From contig JAGLIP010000068.1 of NCBI GenBank assembly GCA_023142905.1, positions 1 through 5,543 of the forward strand: a stretch of DNA of 5,543 nt. The letters are read 5' to 3'. Shown piece after piece: positions 1-4,675 of the stretch. The first letter of the stretch is position 1. The number at the start of each line of letters is the position of its first letter. The notes under the pieces were generated by a model. The model was not told the DNA's origin and made no database searches. It saw only the letters and a list, made by a program, of their open reading frames with translations. Both the position numbers and the translations under genes were made by a program. This DNA comes from Candidatus Aenigmatarchaeota archaeon (lineage in GTDB: Archaea > EX4484-52 > B79-G9).

Positions 1-28
1 GTATTAACCCAATCAGGAATAAATTATA

Positions 29-45
29 ATTGGTTCTAAACCAAT
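29..45. repeat. Short inverted repeat at left edge
   Basis: Seven bases (ATTGGTT, 29-35) are followed by a three-base spacer and the exact reverse complement (AACCAAT, 39-45). It lies just beyond the T-tracts that follow the small membrane protein gene on the minus strand. An AT-rich element ATTATAATTT, read on the minus strand from 30 to 21, abuts it. The repeat could be part of a transcript end, or an operator beside a promoter for a gene running left out of the window. The sequence alone does not decide. Confidence 0.4.
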
Positions 46-62
46 AAAAAATTCAAAAAATT
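46..62 (-). terminator. T-tract transcription end for the small membrane protein gene
   Basis: Read on the minus strand, two runs of six T separated by GAA begin about 15 bases after the TGA stop at 79-77. Archaeal RNA polymerase commonly terminates at oligo-T tracts without needing a hairpin, so this is the natural transcript end. The adjacent inverted repeat (29-45) may strengthen it. This is inferred from composition and position only. Confidence 0.5.
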
Positions 63-76
63 ATGGATGAGATGTT

Positions 77-403
77 TCAAAACAATGCAATTCCTAAAAG
101 AAGAACAGCGCATAAAATAAGAATTACTGCTACCGCAAACTGCAGGATCCATGCAAAAAACGCCCTAAACCATGAAAGCTCAAACATTTCCTTGTATATC
201 AAAAGAAGCAATATGAAACCAATAATGGGTATGTTGAGCAAAAAACCAAGCAAACCAACTGCAATATTCACCAAAATTACTTTAAGGATGGTTGCTTTGC
301 CGCCCAGGAACTTCACAGCAAAATAAAGAGGCAGTGCGGATATTAGGCAAATAACTATTGTGCCTAAAAGACCCAGGCCTAAAAGTTCAGGAAAAATTGC
401 CAT
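77..403 (-). CDS. Small multi-pass membrane protein of unknown function
   Basis: This encodes a 108-residue, almost wholly hydrophobic protein. Probable membrane segments lie near residues 6-30, 38-57, 58-70 and 85-107. A short polar linker around residues 71-80 (KEMFELSWFR) precedes the last segment, and a Lys-containing loop (KFLGGK, 31-36) follows the first. There is one Cys (98), no enzyme motif and no cleavable signal peptide. The segment pattern is too regular to be a chance frame, and the competing plus-strand frame (63-326) is Lys/Arg/Asn-rich low-complexity shadow. The ATG at 403-401 is favoured because a TATA-like element sits about 26 bases upstream, which would make the mRNA nearly leaderless. 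It is divergent from cbf5 with 102 bases between. I recognise no named family. A small integral protein of DPANN-type archaea is a loose impression, not a demonstrated match. Confidence 0.75.
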   Translation of the reverse strand: MAIFPELLGLGLLGTIVICLISALPLYFAVKFLGGKATILKVILVNIAVGLLGFLLNIPIIGFILLLLIYKEMFELSWFRAFFAWILQFAVAVILILCAVLLLGIALF

Positions 404-424
404 GTAATTATTTTGGTTTTTAAT

Positions 425-433
425 TTATTTATA
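425..433 (-). promoter_or_regulatory. TATA box for the small membrane protein gene
   Basis: The minus strand reads TATAAATAA at 433-425. Its centre is about 26 bases before the ATG at 403, which is the usual distance from an archaeal TATA box to the transcription start. Transcription would therefore begin at or very near the start codon. No Shine-Dalgarno-like motif lies in the A/T-rich bases before the ATG, which agrees with a leaderless mRNA. Confidence 0.6.
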
Positions 434-461
434 CTACTTCATCTGTTAGTATGCTTTCTCC

Positions 462-500
462 TTAAACTTATTAACTTTCCAGCATTATTTCATAAGTGAT
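462..500 (+). promoter_or_regulatory. Candidate promoter and ribosome binding site of the cbf5 unit
   Basis: A weak TATA-like TTAAACTTA (462-470) would place the transcription start near 492. The leader would then contain GTGAT (496-500), five bases before the ATG at 506. GTGAT is part of the archaeal consensus complementary to the 16S 3' end (AGGAGGTGAT). The same motif and spacing recur before rps4 in this window, which supports the start chosen for cbf5. The TATA assignment is less certain than the binding site. Confidence 0.45.
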
Positions 501-505
501 ATTTT

Positions 506-1486
506 ATGAAAACATTTAAAGGGCAAAAATGGTTTGAGAAAGAAAATGCAGAGACTGATGAAAAATACGGCACCGAACCGCATGAAAGGCCTATTGAGGA
601 CTTGATAAAAAACAGCCTTGTTATTTTAGATAAACCAAAAGGGCCTACATCTCATCAGGCGGCATCTTGGGTCAGGGATATGTTTTCAATCAAAAAAACC
701 GGCCATTCGGGGACGCTTGACCCTCATGTTACTGGTGTTCTTGTATGTTCTTTAGACAACGCGTCAAAAACAATGCCTTTGCTTTCCGGACATGACAAAG
801 AATACATCTGCCTCATGCAGGTGCATAAAGAAGTTGATGAAAAAAAGCTTGTTGATACGATAAAAAGCTTTGAAGGGGTCATAACCCAAATGCCGCCTGT
901 AAAAAGTGCGGTAAAAAGACAGAACAGACAAAGGAAAATAAACGAAATTGAAATTCTTGAAATAAAAGAAAACGATGTTCTTTTTAGGGTTGCTTGTGAA
1001 GCGGGGACATATATTCGAGTATTGTGCGCTGATATCGGCAAAAAGCTTGAAGTGGGTGCGCATATGGCTGAACTTCGGCGCACAAAAGCAGGACCATTTA
1101 CAGAAAAAGATGTAATCACACTTCATGATTTAAGGGATGCTTATGAGGACTGGAAAAAAGATGGCGACGAGACAAAATTGCGCGAGATTCTTCTGCCTTT
1201 GGAGTTTGCAGCCAAAAAGGTGCCTAAAATAATAATAAAGGACTCTGCGGTGTCTGCTGTGTGTCATGGGGCACCATTGTCTGTGGGTGGGGTCTCAAAG
1301 CTTACTTCCGATATAAAAGAAGGCTCAACTGTTGCGATTCTTTCGCTTAAAGGAGAGCTTGTTGTTTTGGGTGAGGCGGTTCTTGATTCTCAATCAATAT
1401 TGAAAAAAAGAAAAGGCATTGCATGCAATATAAAAAGAGTTGTAATGAAAGAAGACGCATATCCTAAGATGTGGAAGGAAAAATAA
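506..1486 (+). CDS. cbf5: Archaeal tRNA/rRNA pseudouridine synthase Cbf5 (H/ACA RNP catalytic subunit)
   Basis: Cbf5 (dyskerin/TruB family) converts uridine to pseudouridine in rRNA, guided by H/ACA RNAs together with Nop10, Gar1 and L7Ae. In archaea it can also make tRNA pseudouridine 55 without a guide. The protein has 326 residues, normal for archaeal Cbf5 (about 330-340). The archaeal N-terminal extension includes ENAET (13-17) and ERPIE (27-31). The TruB fold starts near VILDKPKGPTSH (39-50). The catalytic motif is GHSGTLDP (66-73), with Asp72 as the predicted nucleophile. Further motifs are KEY (98-100), PPVKSAVKR (130-138) and CEAGTYIRVLCADIG (164-178), with Arg171 as the conserved active-site Arg. 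The PUA domain spans about 240-315, opening with PKIIIKDSAVSAVCHGAPL, and would bind the ACA box side of the guide RNA. All key residues are present and no truncation is seen. It heads a two-gene unit with the Trm112-like gene 13 bases downstream. Confidence 0.97.
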   Translation: MKTFKGQKWFEKENAETDEKYGTEPHERPIEDLIKNSLVILDKPKGPTSHQAASWVRDMFSIKKTGHSGTLDPHVTGVLVCSLDNASKTMPLLSGHDKEYICLMQVHKEVDEKKLVDTIKSFEGVITQMPPVKSAVKRQNRQRKINEIEILEIKENDVLFRVACEAGTYIRVLCADIGKKLEVGAHMAELRRTKAGPFTEKDVITLHDLRDAYEDWKKDGDETKLREILLPLEFAAKKVPKIIIKDSAVSAVCHGAPLSVGGVSKLTSDIKEGSTVAILSLKGELVVLGEAVLDSQSILKKRKGIACNIKRVVMKEDAYPKMWKEK

Positions 1487-1499
1487 AAAAGGTGTATAA

Positions 1500-1703
1500 A
1501 TGGCTGTTGATAAAAAACTTCTGGATGTGATGGCGTGCCCCAAATGCATGAATGAGTTAAAAGAAAAAAACATGTTTCTTGTATGCGCTAAATGCAAGCT
1601 CGCCTATCCTGTATTGAATGGCGTTCCTGACATGCTTATTGATGAGGCATGGGCACTTGAGAAAGCTGAGAACGCGGGATTTAAGCATGAGTTGAAACTT
1701 TGA
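1500..1703 (+). CDS. Trm112/YcaR-like small zinc-ribbon protein, probable methyltransferase activator
   Basis: The protein has 67 residues. Two cysteine pairs (Cys13/Cys16 in ACPKC, Cys29/Cys32 in CAKC) form a likely four-Cys zinc site. They are followed by the family signature AYPVLNGVPDMLIDEA (35-50), close to the Trm112p-like/UPF0434 (YcaR) pattern. In eukaryotes and haloarchaea, Trm112 is the small partner that stabilises methyltransferases acting on tRNA, rRNA and release factor. Bacterial YcaR relatives are similarly short. The start is supported by AGGTG at 1490-1494, five bases before the ATG, and lies 13 bases after the cbf5 stop, so co-transcription is very likely. Pairing with cbf5 suggests a shared role in RNA modification. 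The methyltransferase it serves is not in the window. The family is confident; the partner and target are inference. Confidence 0.85.
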   Translation: MAVDKKLLDVMACPKCMNELKEKNMFLVCAKCKLAYPVLNGVPDMLIDEAWALEKAENAGFKHELKL

Positions 1704-1708
1704 AAGAA

Positions 1709-1730
1709 TTATTCTTTCTTTTTTTCTTTA
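1709..1730 (+). terminator. T-rich transcription end for the cbf5 unit
   Basis: Starting six bases after the TGA of the Trm112-like gene, the plus strand is almost all T, with a run of seven T at 1719-1725. That is a typical archaeal oligo-T terminator. The same bases, read on the minus strand, encode the Lys/Glu-rich end (KEKKKE) and stop codon of the converging gene, so one stretch probably serves both purposes. No hairpin is evident. Confidence 0.55.
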
Positions 1731-2752
1731 TTAAAACTTAAACTTCCATCGGGATTACTTTCTAGATTTTCAGGAAAATAAACATTTCCTTCATCTGGAA
1801 AATGGCTTCCAAATACCTTGCTATTTGGTGTCTCGGTTTTTGCATATACCTTTATTTGCCCGGAGTTTTCTATGTGTTCGATAGATGCATCCTTACCCAA
1901 TACAATATCTTTATTTCCGGCATCTAACTCTCCAATTTTGGAGTTTCCCGTTACTCTTACATCTGATCGATATTTTTCTGGTTTCGCATCAATATTTTCA
2001 ACTGTTGAATTATGCACACGAACCTGACCGCCCTTAATTTTTTGAATATGTATATTTTCTTTACTTCCACGAATTTCAATTATTGGTTGTGCATTAACTT
2101 CTTTTGCATCGAGAGAACCAATTTCTGAACCCGGACTGGAACTTAAATAAATTTGTTCTACTGCTTTTATATTCGCTCCAGGCGCTAATTTCGTACCATA
2201 ACTATGTACTTTTTCCTCAGCTTTTATATTTTCGGTATCACCCATCGTATTCTGACCTAGAACAATATTTCTGGCGTTAACTTCTTTTACACCCTCAATT
2301 TTTGAACCGCTAATACTTACATCGTTATCTCCAAAATCAAGAGGTTCCTCTGTGTTTATAGCTGCGGAATTGAAGTTATGAAAATTAGATTCTTTTGTAG
2401 CGTATTTTCTCGAATTGTTTTCTCTATCCACAGAAGAACCTGCTGGTGTGTAACTATTAACCCCGCCAACATGTTCTAACCCCTTTTCGGTTCCAATATA
2501 CGCATTTGCTGCAGAGGCAGAATGATATTTGCTTGTTTTGCCTGCGTCTTTACCCAAAATAACATTTCCTATTTTTGCTGTCCAGCCATTGCCGAAACCA
2601 CTTTTAGCATGCGATTCTGCTTCATTCACCAAAGAAGCATATTTGCCATCGTTAGTCGCCTTCTTATTATAGCTACCTTGTATGATTCCTAAAGAAAATC
2701 CAATAAGAACTGATGCTACAACACTTATAAACAAAACTAATGATTCAATCAT
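1709..2752 (-). CDS. Membrane-anchored protein with bactofilin-like repeats, function unknown
   Basis: This 347-residue protein has a single hydrophobic helix at residues 4-25 and no obvious cleavage site. A Ser/Asn/Gly-rich linker follows to about 141. Residues 142-296 contain about eight consecutive units of 17-23 residues. A typical unit has a polar turn, alternating hydrophobics (V-x-V), G or S, then I-x-x-I-x-A. Six unit ends read DA, KA or NA (160, 178, 197, 216, 256, 278). The motif [NKD]-[IV]-[VI]-L-G occurs three times (63-67, 162-166, 282-286). Such spacing is expected of a right-handed beta-solenoid and resembles bactofilins, which polymerise, but this is an inference from pattern. 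The C-terminus is charged (KEKKKE). There is no Cys. Glu3 before the helix and Lys30/Lys31 after it weakly favour N-outside, C-inside topology, putting the repeats in the cytoplasm; a cell-surface position is the alternative. GAGGGGAT precedes the ATG by three bases. It converges on the Trm112-like gene with a 5-base gap. Confidence 0.8.
   Translation of the reverse strand: MIESLVLFISVVASVLIGFSLGIIQGSYNKKATNDGKYASLVNEAESHAKSGFGNGWTAKIGNVILGKDAGKTSKYHSASAANAYIGTEKGLEHVGGVNSYTPAGSSVDRENNSRKYATKESNFHNFNSAAINTEEPLDFGDNDVSISGSKIEGVKEVNARNIVLGQNTMGDTENIKAEEKVHSYGTKLAPGANIKAVEQIYLSSSPGSEIGSLDAKEVNAQPIIEIRGSKENIHIQKIKGGQVRVHNSTVENIDAKPEKYRSDVRVTGNSKIGELDAGNKDIVLGKDASIEHIENSGQIKVYAKTETPNSKVFGSHFPDEGNVYFPENLESNPDGSLSFNKEKKKE
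1865..2329 (-). repeat. Degenerate protein-level repeats encoding the predicted solenoid
   Basis: These bases encode residues 142-296 of the anchored protein. By eye the units are 142-160, 161-178, 179-197, 198-216, 217-239, 240-256, 257-278 and 279-296. They share alternating hydrophobic positions and a usual terminal Ala or Asn. The fifth and seventh units are longer, which fits loops inserted in solenoid turns. The repeats are diverged and not obvious at DNA level, so they are old rather than a recent tandem duplication. Confidence 0.6.
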
Positions 2753-2808
2753 TTTATCCCCTCATATGAATAATATAGTATAACTTCTGTGTTCAAGCCA
2801 TATAAATA
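2753..2808 (-). promoter_or_regulatory. Promoter and ribosome binding site of the solenoid-protein gene
   Basis: The minus strand reads TATTTATAT at 2808-2800, a good archaeal TATA box. This predicts a transcription start near 2778 and a leader of about 26 bases. The leader ends with GAGGGGAT just before the ATG at 2752, close to the GAGGTGAT core of the archaeal ribosome binding site. The gene therefore appears to have its own promoter, independent of its neighbours. Confidence 0.6.
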
Positions 2809-2819
2809 GTTTCTGCGGG

Positions 2820-2833
2820 GTTTTGTACAAAAC
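2820..2833. promoter_or_regulatory. Perfect 14-bp palindrome, candidate operator
   Basis: GTTTTGTACAAAAC is identical to its own reverse complement. It lies between two divergent promoters: 11 bases upstream of the minus-strand TATA box (2800-2808) and about 11 bases upstream of the plus-strand AT element (2845-2857) before tRNA-Ser. The two-fold symmetry and location suit a dimeric regulator. No regulator gene is in the window, so the function is inferred from position. Confidence 0.4.
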
Positions 2834-2844
2834 ACAGGAACAAC

Positions 2845-2857
2845 AAATATTTAAAAA
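2845..2857 (+). promoter_or_regulatory. Candidate TATA element of tRNA-Ser
   Basis: The AT-only stretch AAATATTTAAAAA lies about 48 bases before the tRNA. It would place the transcription start near 2877 and leave a short 5' leader of about 22 bases for RNase P to remove. It is the best TATA-like sequence on this side of the palindrome. Confidence 0.4.
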
Positions 2858-2898
2858 AACTATTTCCAGTAATTCTGTTATTGTAAAAACATAATCGT

Positions 2899-2983
2899 GT
2901 CGAGGTCGCTTAGCCTGGTAGAGCGCCGGTCTTGAAAACCGGTGGGGCAACCCACGGGAGTTCGAATCTCTCCCTCGACGCCA
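2899..2983 (+). tRNA. tRNA-Ser(UGA), with encoded CCA
   Basis: A full cloverleaf folds by eye. The acceptor stem pairs GTCGAGG (2899-2905) with CCTCGAC (2973-2979). The D stem is 2908-2911 with 2921-2924. The anticodon stem CCGGT/ACCGG (2926-2930, 2938-2942) closes a seven-base loop with anticodon TGA at 2933-2935, reading UCA serine codons. The long variable arm of class II tRNAs is present (TGGG-GCAA-CCCA, 2943-2954). The T stem GGGAG/CTCTC (2956-2960, 2968-2972) closes TTCGAAT. The discriminator base is G2980 and CCA (2981-2983) is encoded. There is no intron. A tRNA-Ser directly upstream of rps13 is the known arrangement in several archaea. Confidence 0.95.
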
Positions 2984-3125
2984 CTACATTTATAAAGTTA
3001 ATCTATTGTATATACACTACAAAATACTGCATCTTGTGGTCGCGCGGAATTTTTCTTCGTGCATAAATCGTTTCCATTTGGTGTTTCTGTAATTTTTGTA
3101 AAAAATTTACTACTATGTGAAAAAT
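2984..3125 (+). promoter_or_regulatory. Spacer and possible leader of the rps13 operon, with candidate TATA boxes and hairpin
   Basis: This 142-base spacer holds two TATA-like elements, TTTATAAA (2989-2996) and GTATATAC (3008-3015), predicting starts near 3019 and 3038. Either gives a leader of roughly 90-105 bases. A hairpin can form at 3042-3062: GCGCGGA pairs with TTCGTGC (two G-U pairs) around a seven-base loop. GTGA (3117-3120) lies five bases before the ATG at 3126 and is the likely ribosome contact. An unusually long leader with a hairpin could be a site for autoregulation by a ribosomal protein, but no specific mimic was recognised. Another AT element (about 3099-3109) could instead drive a nearly leaderless mRNA. 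Confidence 0.35.
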
Positions 3126-3587
3126 ATGGCGATGGATAAAGAAATCATAAGAGTTATGGGTACTGACCTTGACGGAAACGCATCAGCAGCAATAGCATTG
3201 ACTGCGGTACACGGTGTCAGCTACAACCTTTCAAGAGCTGTTCTCCATATTGGCGGATACGACCATAGGAAAAAACTAAAAGAATTCAGCGAAAGTGACT
3301 TTGAAAAACTCGAAAAAATAATTAAAAATCCTGTTGACTCCGGAATTCCTTCATGGATGATAAACCGGCAGAAAGACTACAAAACAGGAAATGATTTACA
3401 CATCACAGGTTCTGACATAACAATGCAGCTTAGGGATGATGTAAACCGGCTAAGAAAAATACGCTCTTATAGAGGTATCCGGCATGAGCGTGGGCTTCCG
3501 ACAAGAGGCCAGAAAACAAAATCATCTTTCAGACATGGCGCAACTGTAGGCGTTTCTAGAAATAAAGATGCAAAAAAAGGAAAGTAA
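3126..3587 (+). CDS. rps13: Small subunit ribosomal protein S13 (uS13), archaeal type
   Basis: uS13 sits at the head of the 30S subunit, contacting 16S rRNA and the P-site tRNA, and bridges to the large subunit. With the start chosen here the protein has 153 residues, normal for archaea. The N-terminal IIRVMGTDLDGN (7-18), the central GIPSWMINRQKDY (73-85) and the C-terminal RSYRGIRHERGLPTRGQKTKS (113-133) are all characteristic. The tail ends in VGVSR plus a basic stretch. Three starts are possible: GTG 3117, ATG 3126 and ATG 3132. ATG 3126 is favoured because GTGA lies five bases before it, the register seen at neighbouring genes, and because GTG 3117 would itself be that motif. It is the first gene of the rps13-rps4-rps11-rpoD block, 11 bases before rps4. 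Confidence 0.95.
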   Translation: MAMDKEIIRVMGTDLDGNASAAIALTAVHGVSYNLSRAVLHIGGYDHRKKLKEFSESDFEKLEKIIKNPVDSGIPSWMINRQKDYKTGNDLHITGSDITMQLRDDVNRLRKIRSYRGIRHERGLPTRGQKTKSSFRHGATVGVSRNKDAKKGK

Positions 3588-3598
3588 AGTGATTAATT

Positions 3599-4243
3599 AT
3601 GGGCGATCCTAAAAAATCAAAAAAGGCATATGCACGACCAAACAGGCCGTGGGATAAGGATAGAATCGAGCAGGAAAAAGAACTCATGAAAAAATACGGC
3701 CTTCGAAGAAAAAAAGAAATCTGGAAAGCAGAAACAATACTTTCTGATTACAGAAGGCGCGCGCGGGAACTTATCGCAAACCATGATGATACCAAAGCAG
3801 GCATTCTTCTAAACAAGCTTTTCTCAATTGGGCTTCTTGAAAAAAACGCAACACTTGACGATGTGTTAGACCTTAAGGCAGAACAATTTTTAGAGAGAAG
3901 GCTTCAGACAATAGCGGTAAAAAAAGAACTTGCAAACACACCAACGCAGGCAAGGCAGTTTATTGTCCATGGGCATATAAGCGTAAATAATCAAAAAATA
4001 ACAACCCCTTCATATGTTGTAAAAATAGATGAAGAAAAAGACATTGCATTCGCTCAAAACTCCGGGCTTACAAAGACATTTATATTAAAAAAGGACAAAA
4101 CACAAGAAATTCCAAAAGAAGTTCCGAAAAAAGAGGTATCCAAAGAAGTGAAAGAAGAAGTGCAAAAAGATGCTGTGGAAGAACTAAAAGAAGTTGTTGA
4201 AAAAACAACAACTGTTGAAAAAGCAATAGATGCTGTTGATTAA
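3599..4243 (+). CDS. rps4: Small subunit ribosomal protein S4 (uS4), with charged C-terminal extension
   Basis: uS4 is a primary 16S rRNA binder that starts 30S assembly and lies near the mRNA entry. The N-terminus MGDPKKSKKAYARPNRPW is typical of archaeal S4. The S4 RNA-binding domain covers about 98-145, including FLERRLQTIAVKKELANTPTQARQ and FIVHGHISVN. The protein has 214 residues against roughly 170-195 usual in archaea. The excess is a tail from about 165, made almost entirely of K, E and V with some T (for example KEVPKKEVSKEVKEEVQK), which is probably disordered or helical. The ATG at 3599 is supported by GTGAT (3589-3593) five bases upstream. The gaps to rps13 and rps11 are 11 and 12 bases, so this is one operon. 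Confidence 0.96.
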   Translation: MGDPKKSKKAYARPNRPWDKDRIEQEKELMKKYGLRRKKEIWKAETILSDYRRRARELIANHDDTKAGILLNKLFSIGLLEKNATLDDVLDLKAEQFLERRLQTIAVKKELANTPTQARQFIVHGHISVNNQKITTPSYVVKIDEEKDIAFAQNSGLTKTFILKKDKTQEIPKEVPKKEVSKEVKEEVQKDAVEELKEVVEKTTTVEKAIDAVD

Positions 4244-4255
4244 TGGTGAATAAAA

Positions 4256-4672
4256 ATGAATGAAGACATACCGCAAAAAAAGAGATGGACCCCACGATGG
4301 GGGCTTGTAAACATATTCAGCAGTTTCAATAATACAATTGTTCATATAACAGACCTTACAGGTGCTGAAACAATAGCACGGGTCAGTTCTGGCATGATTA
4401 CAGACAAAGGACGGCTTCAGGGAACTGCATACCCTGCAATGCAGGCGGCAAAAAGAGCAGCAGAAGAAGCAAGAGAAAAAGGAATAACATCCGTTCATGT
4501 TCGCGTTAAAGCTCCTGGAGGGCACAAGTCAAAAACTCCCGGACAGGGAGCTCAGCCGGCAATCCGTGCACTTATACAGGGGGGCTTAAGGCTTGGAAAC
4601 ATAGAAGATATTACACCGATACCTCACGACAAAACAAGAAAGGCTGGCGGAAGAAGAGGCAGGAGGATTTAA
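4256..4672 (+). CDS. rps11: Small subunit ribosomal protein S11 (uS11), archaeal type
   Basis: uS11 forms part of the 30S platform near the E site and binds 16S rRNA close to the anti-Shine-Dalgarno end. The protein has 138 residues, of usual archaeal length. Diagnostic segments are [22 protein letters not shown] (21-42), [21 protein letters not shown] (80-100) and the C-terminal [20 protein letters not shown] (119-138). The loop at 48-58 ([11 protein letters not shown]) differs from the VKADRDEPSP-like sequence I recall in many archaeal S11 proteins. The ATG at 4256 is preceded by GGTGA (4245-4249) with six bases between. The stop is three bases before the rpoD start, so the two are probably translationally coupled. 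Confidence 0.97.
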   Translation: MNEDIPQKKRWTPRWGLVNIFSSFNNTIVHITDLTGAETIARVSSGMITDKGRLQGTAYPAMQAAKRAAEEAREKGITSVHVRVKAPGGHKSKTPGQGAQPAIRALIQGGLRLGNIEDITPIPHDKTRKAGGRRGRRI

Positions 4673-4675
4673 TCC

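Noticed and set aside
63..326. 87-codon plus-strand frame opposite the small membrane protein gene
   Set aside because: Its Lys/Asn/Thr-rich translation has no fold signal, while the minus strand gives clean membrane helices with a well-placed TATA box.
724..1126. Long open frames antisense to cbf5
   Set aside because: They are rich in Phe, Ser, Cys and His as expected for the complement of Lys/Glu-rich codons, and they lie opposite conserved catalytic motifs.
1865..2329. CRISPR array or DNA tandem repeat
   Set aside because: The repetition is only at protein level; no repeated DNA unit with regular spacers is seen.
2762..2950. 62-codon open frame on the minus strand
   Set aside because: It overlaps the tRNA-Ser, the palindrome and the promoter region, and its composition is unlike the neighbouring proteins.
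2899..2983. Intron in tRNA-Ser
   Set aside because: The cloverleaf folds without any inserted bases; the extra length is the normal long variable arm of a serine tRNA.
3117..3125. GTG at 3117 as the start of rps13, adding three residues
   Set aside because: It has no ribosome binding motif of its own, and its GTGA fits better as the motif for the ATG at 3126. ATG 3132 remains possible but would be about 11 bases from the motif.
4080..4525. Phe/Leu/Cys-rich open frames antisense to rps4 and rps11
   Set aside because: They are shadows of K/E-rich coding sequence, opposite well-conserved ribosomal proteins.
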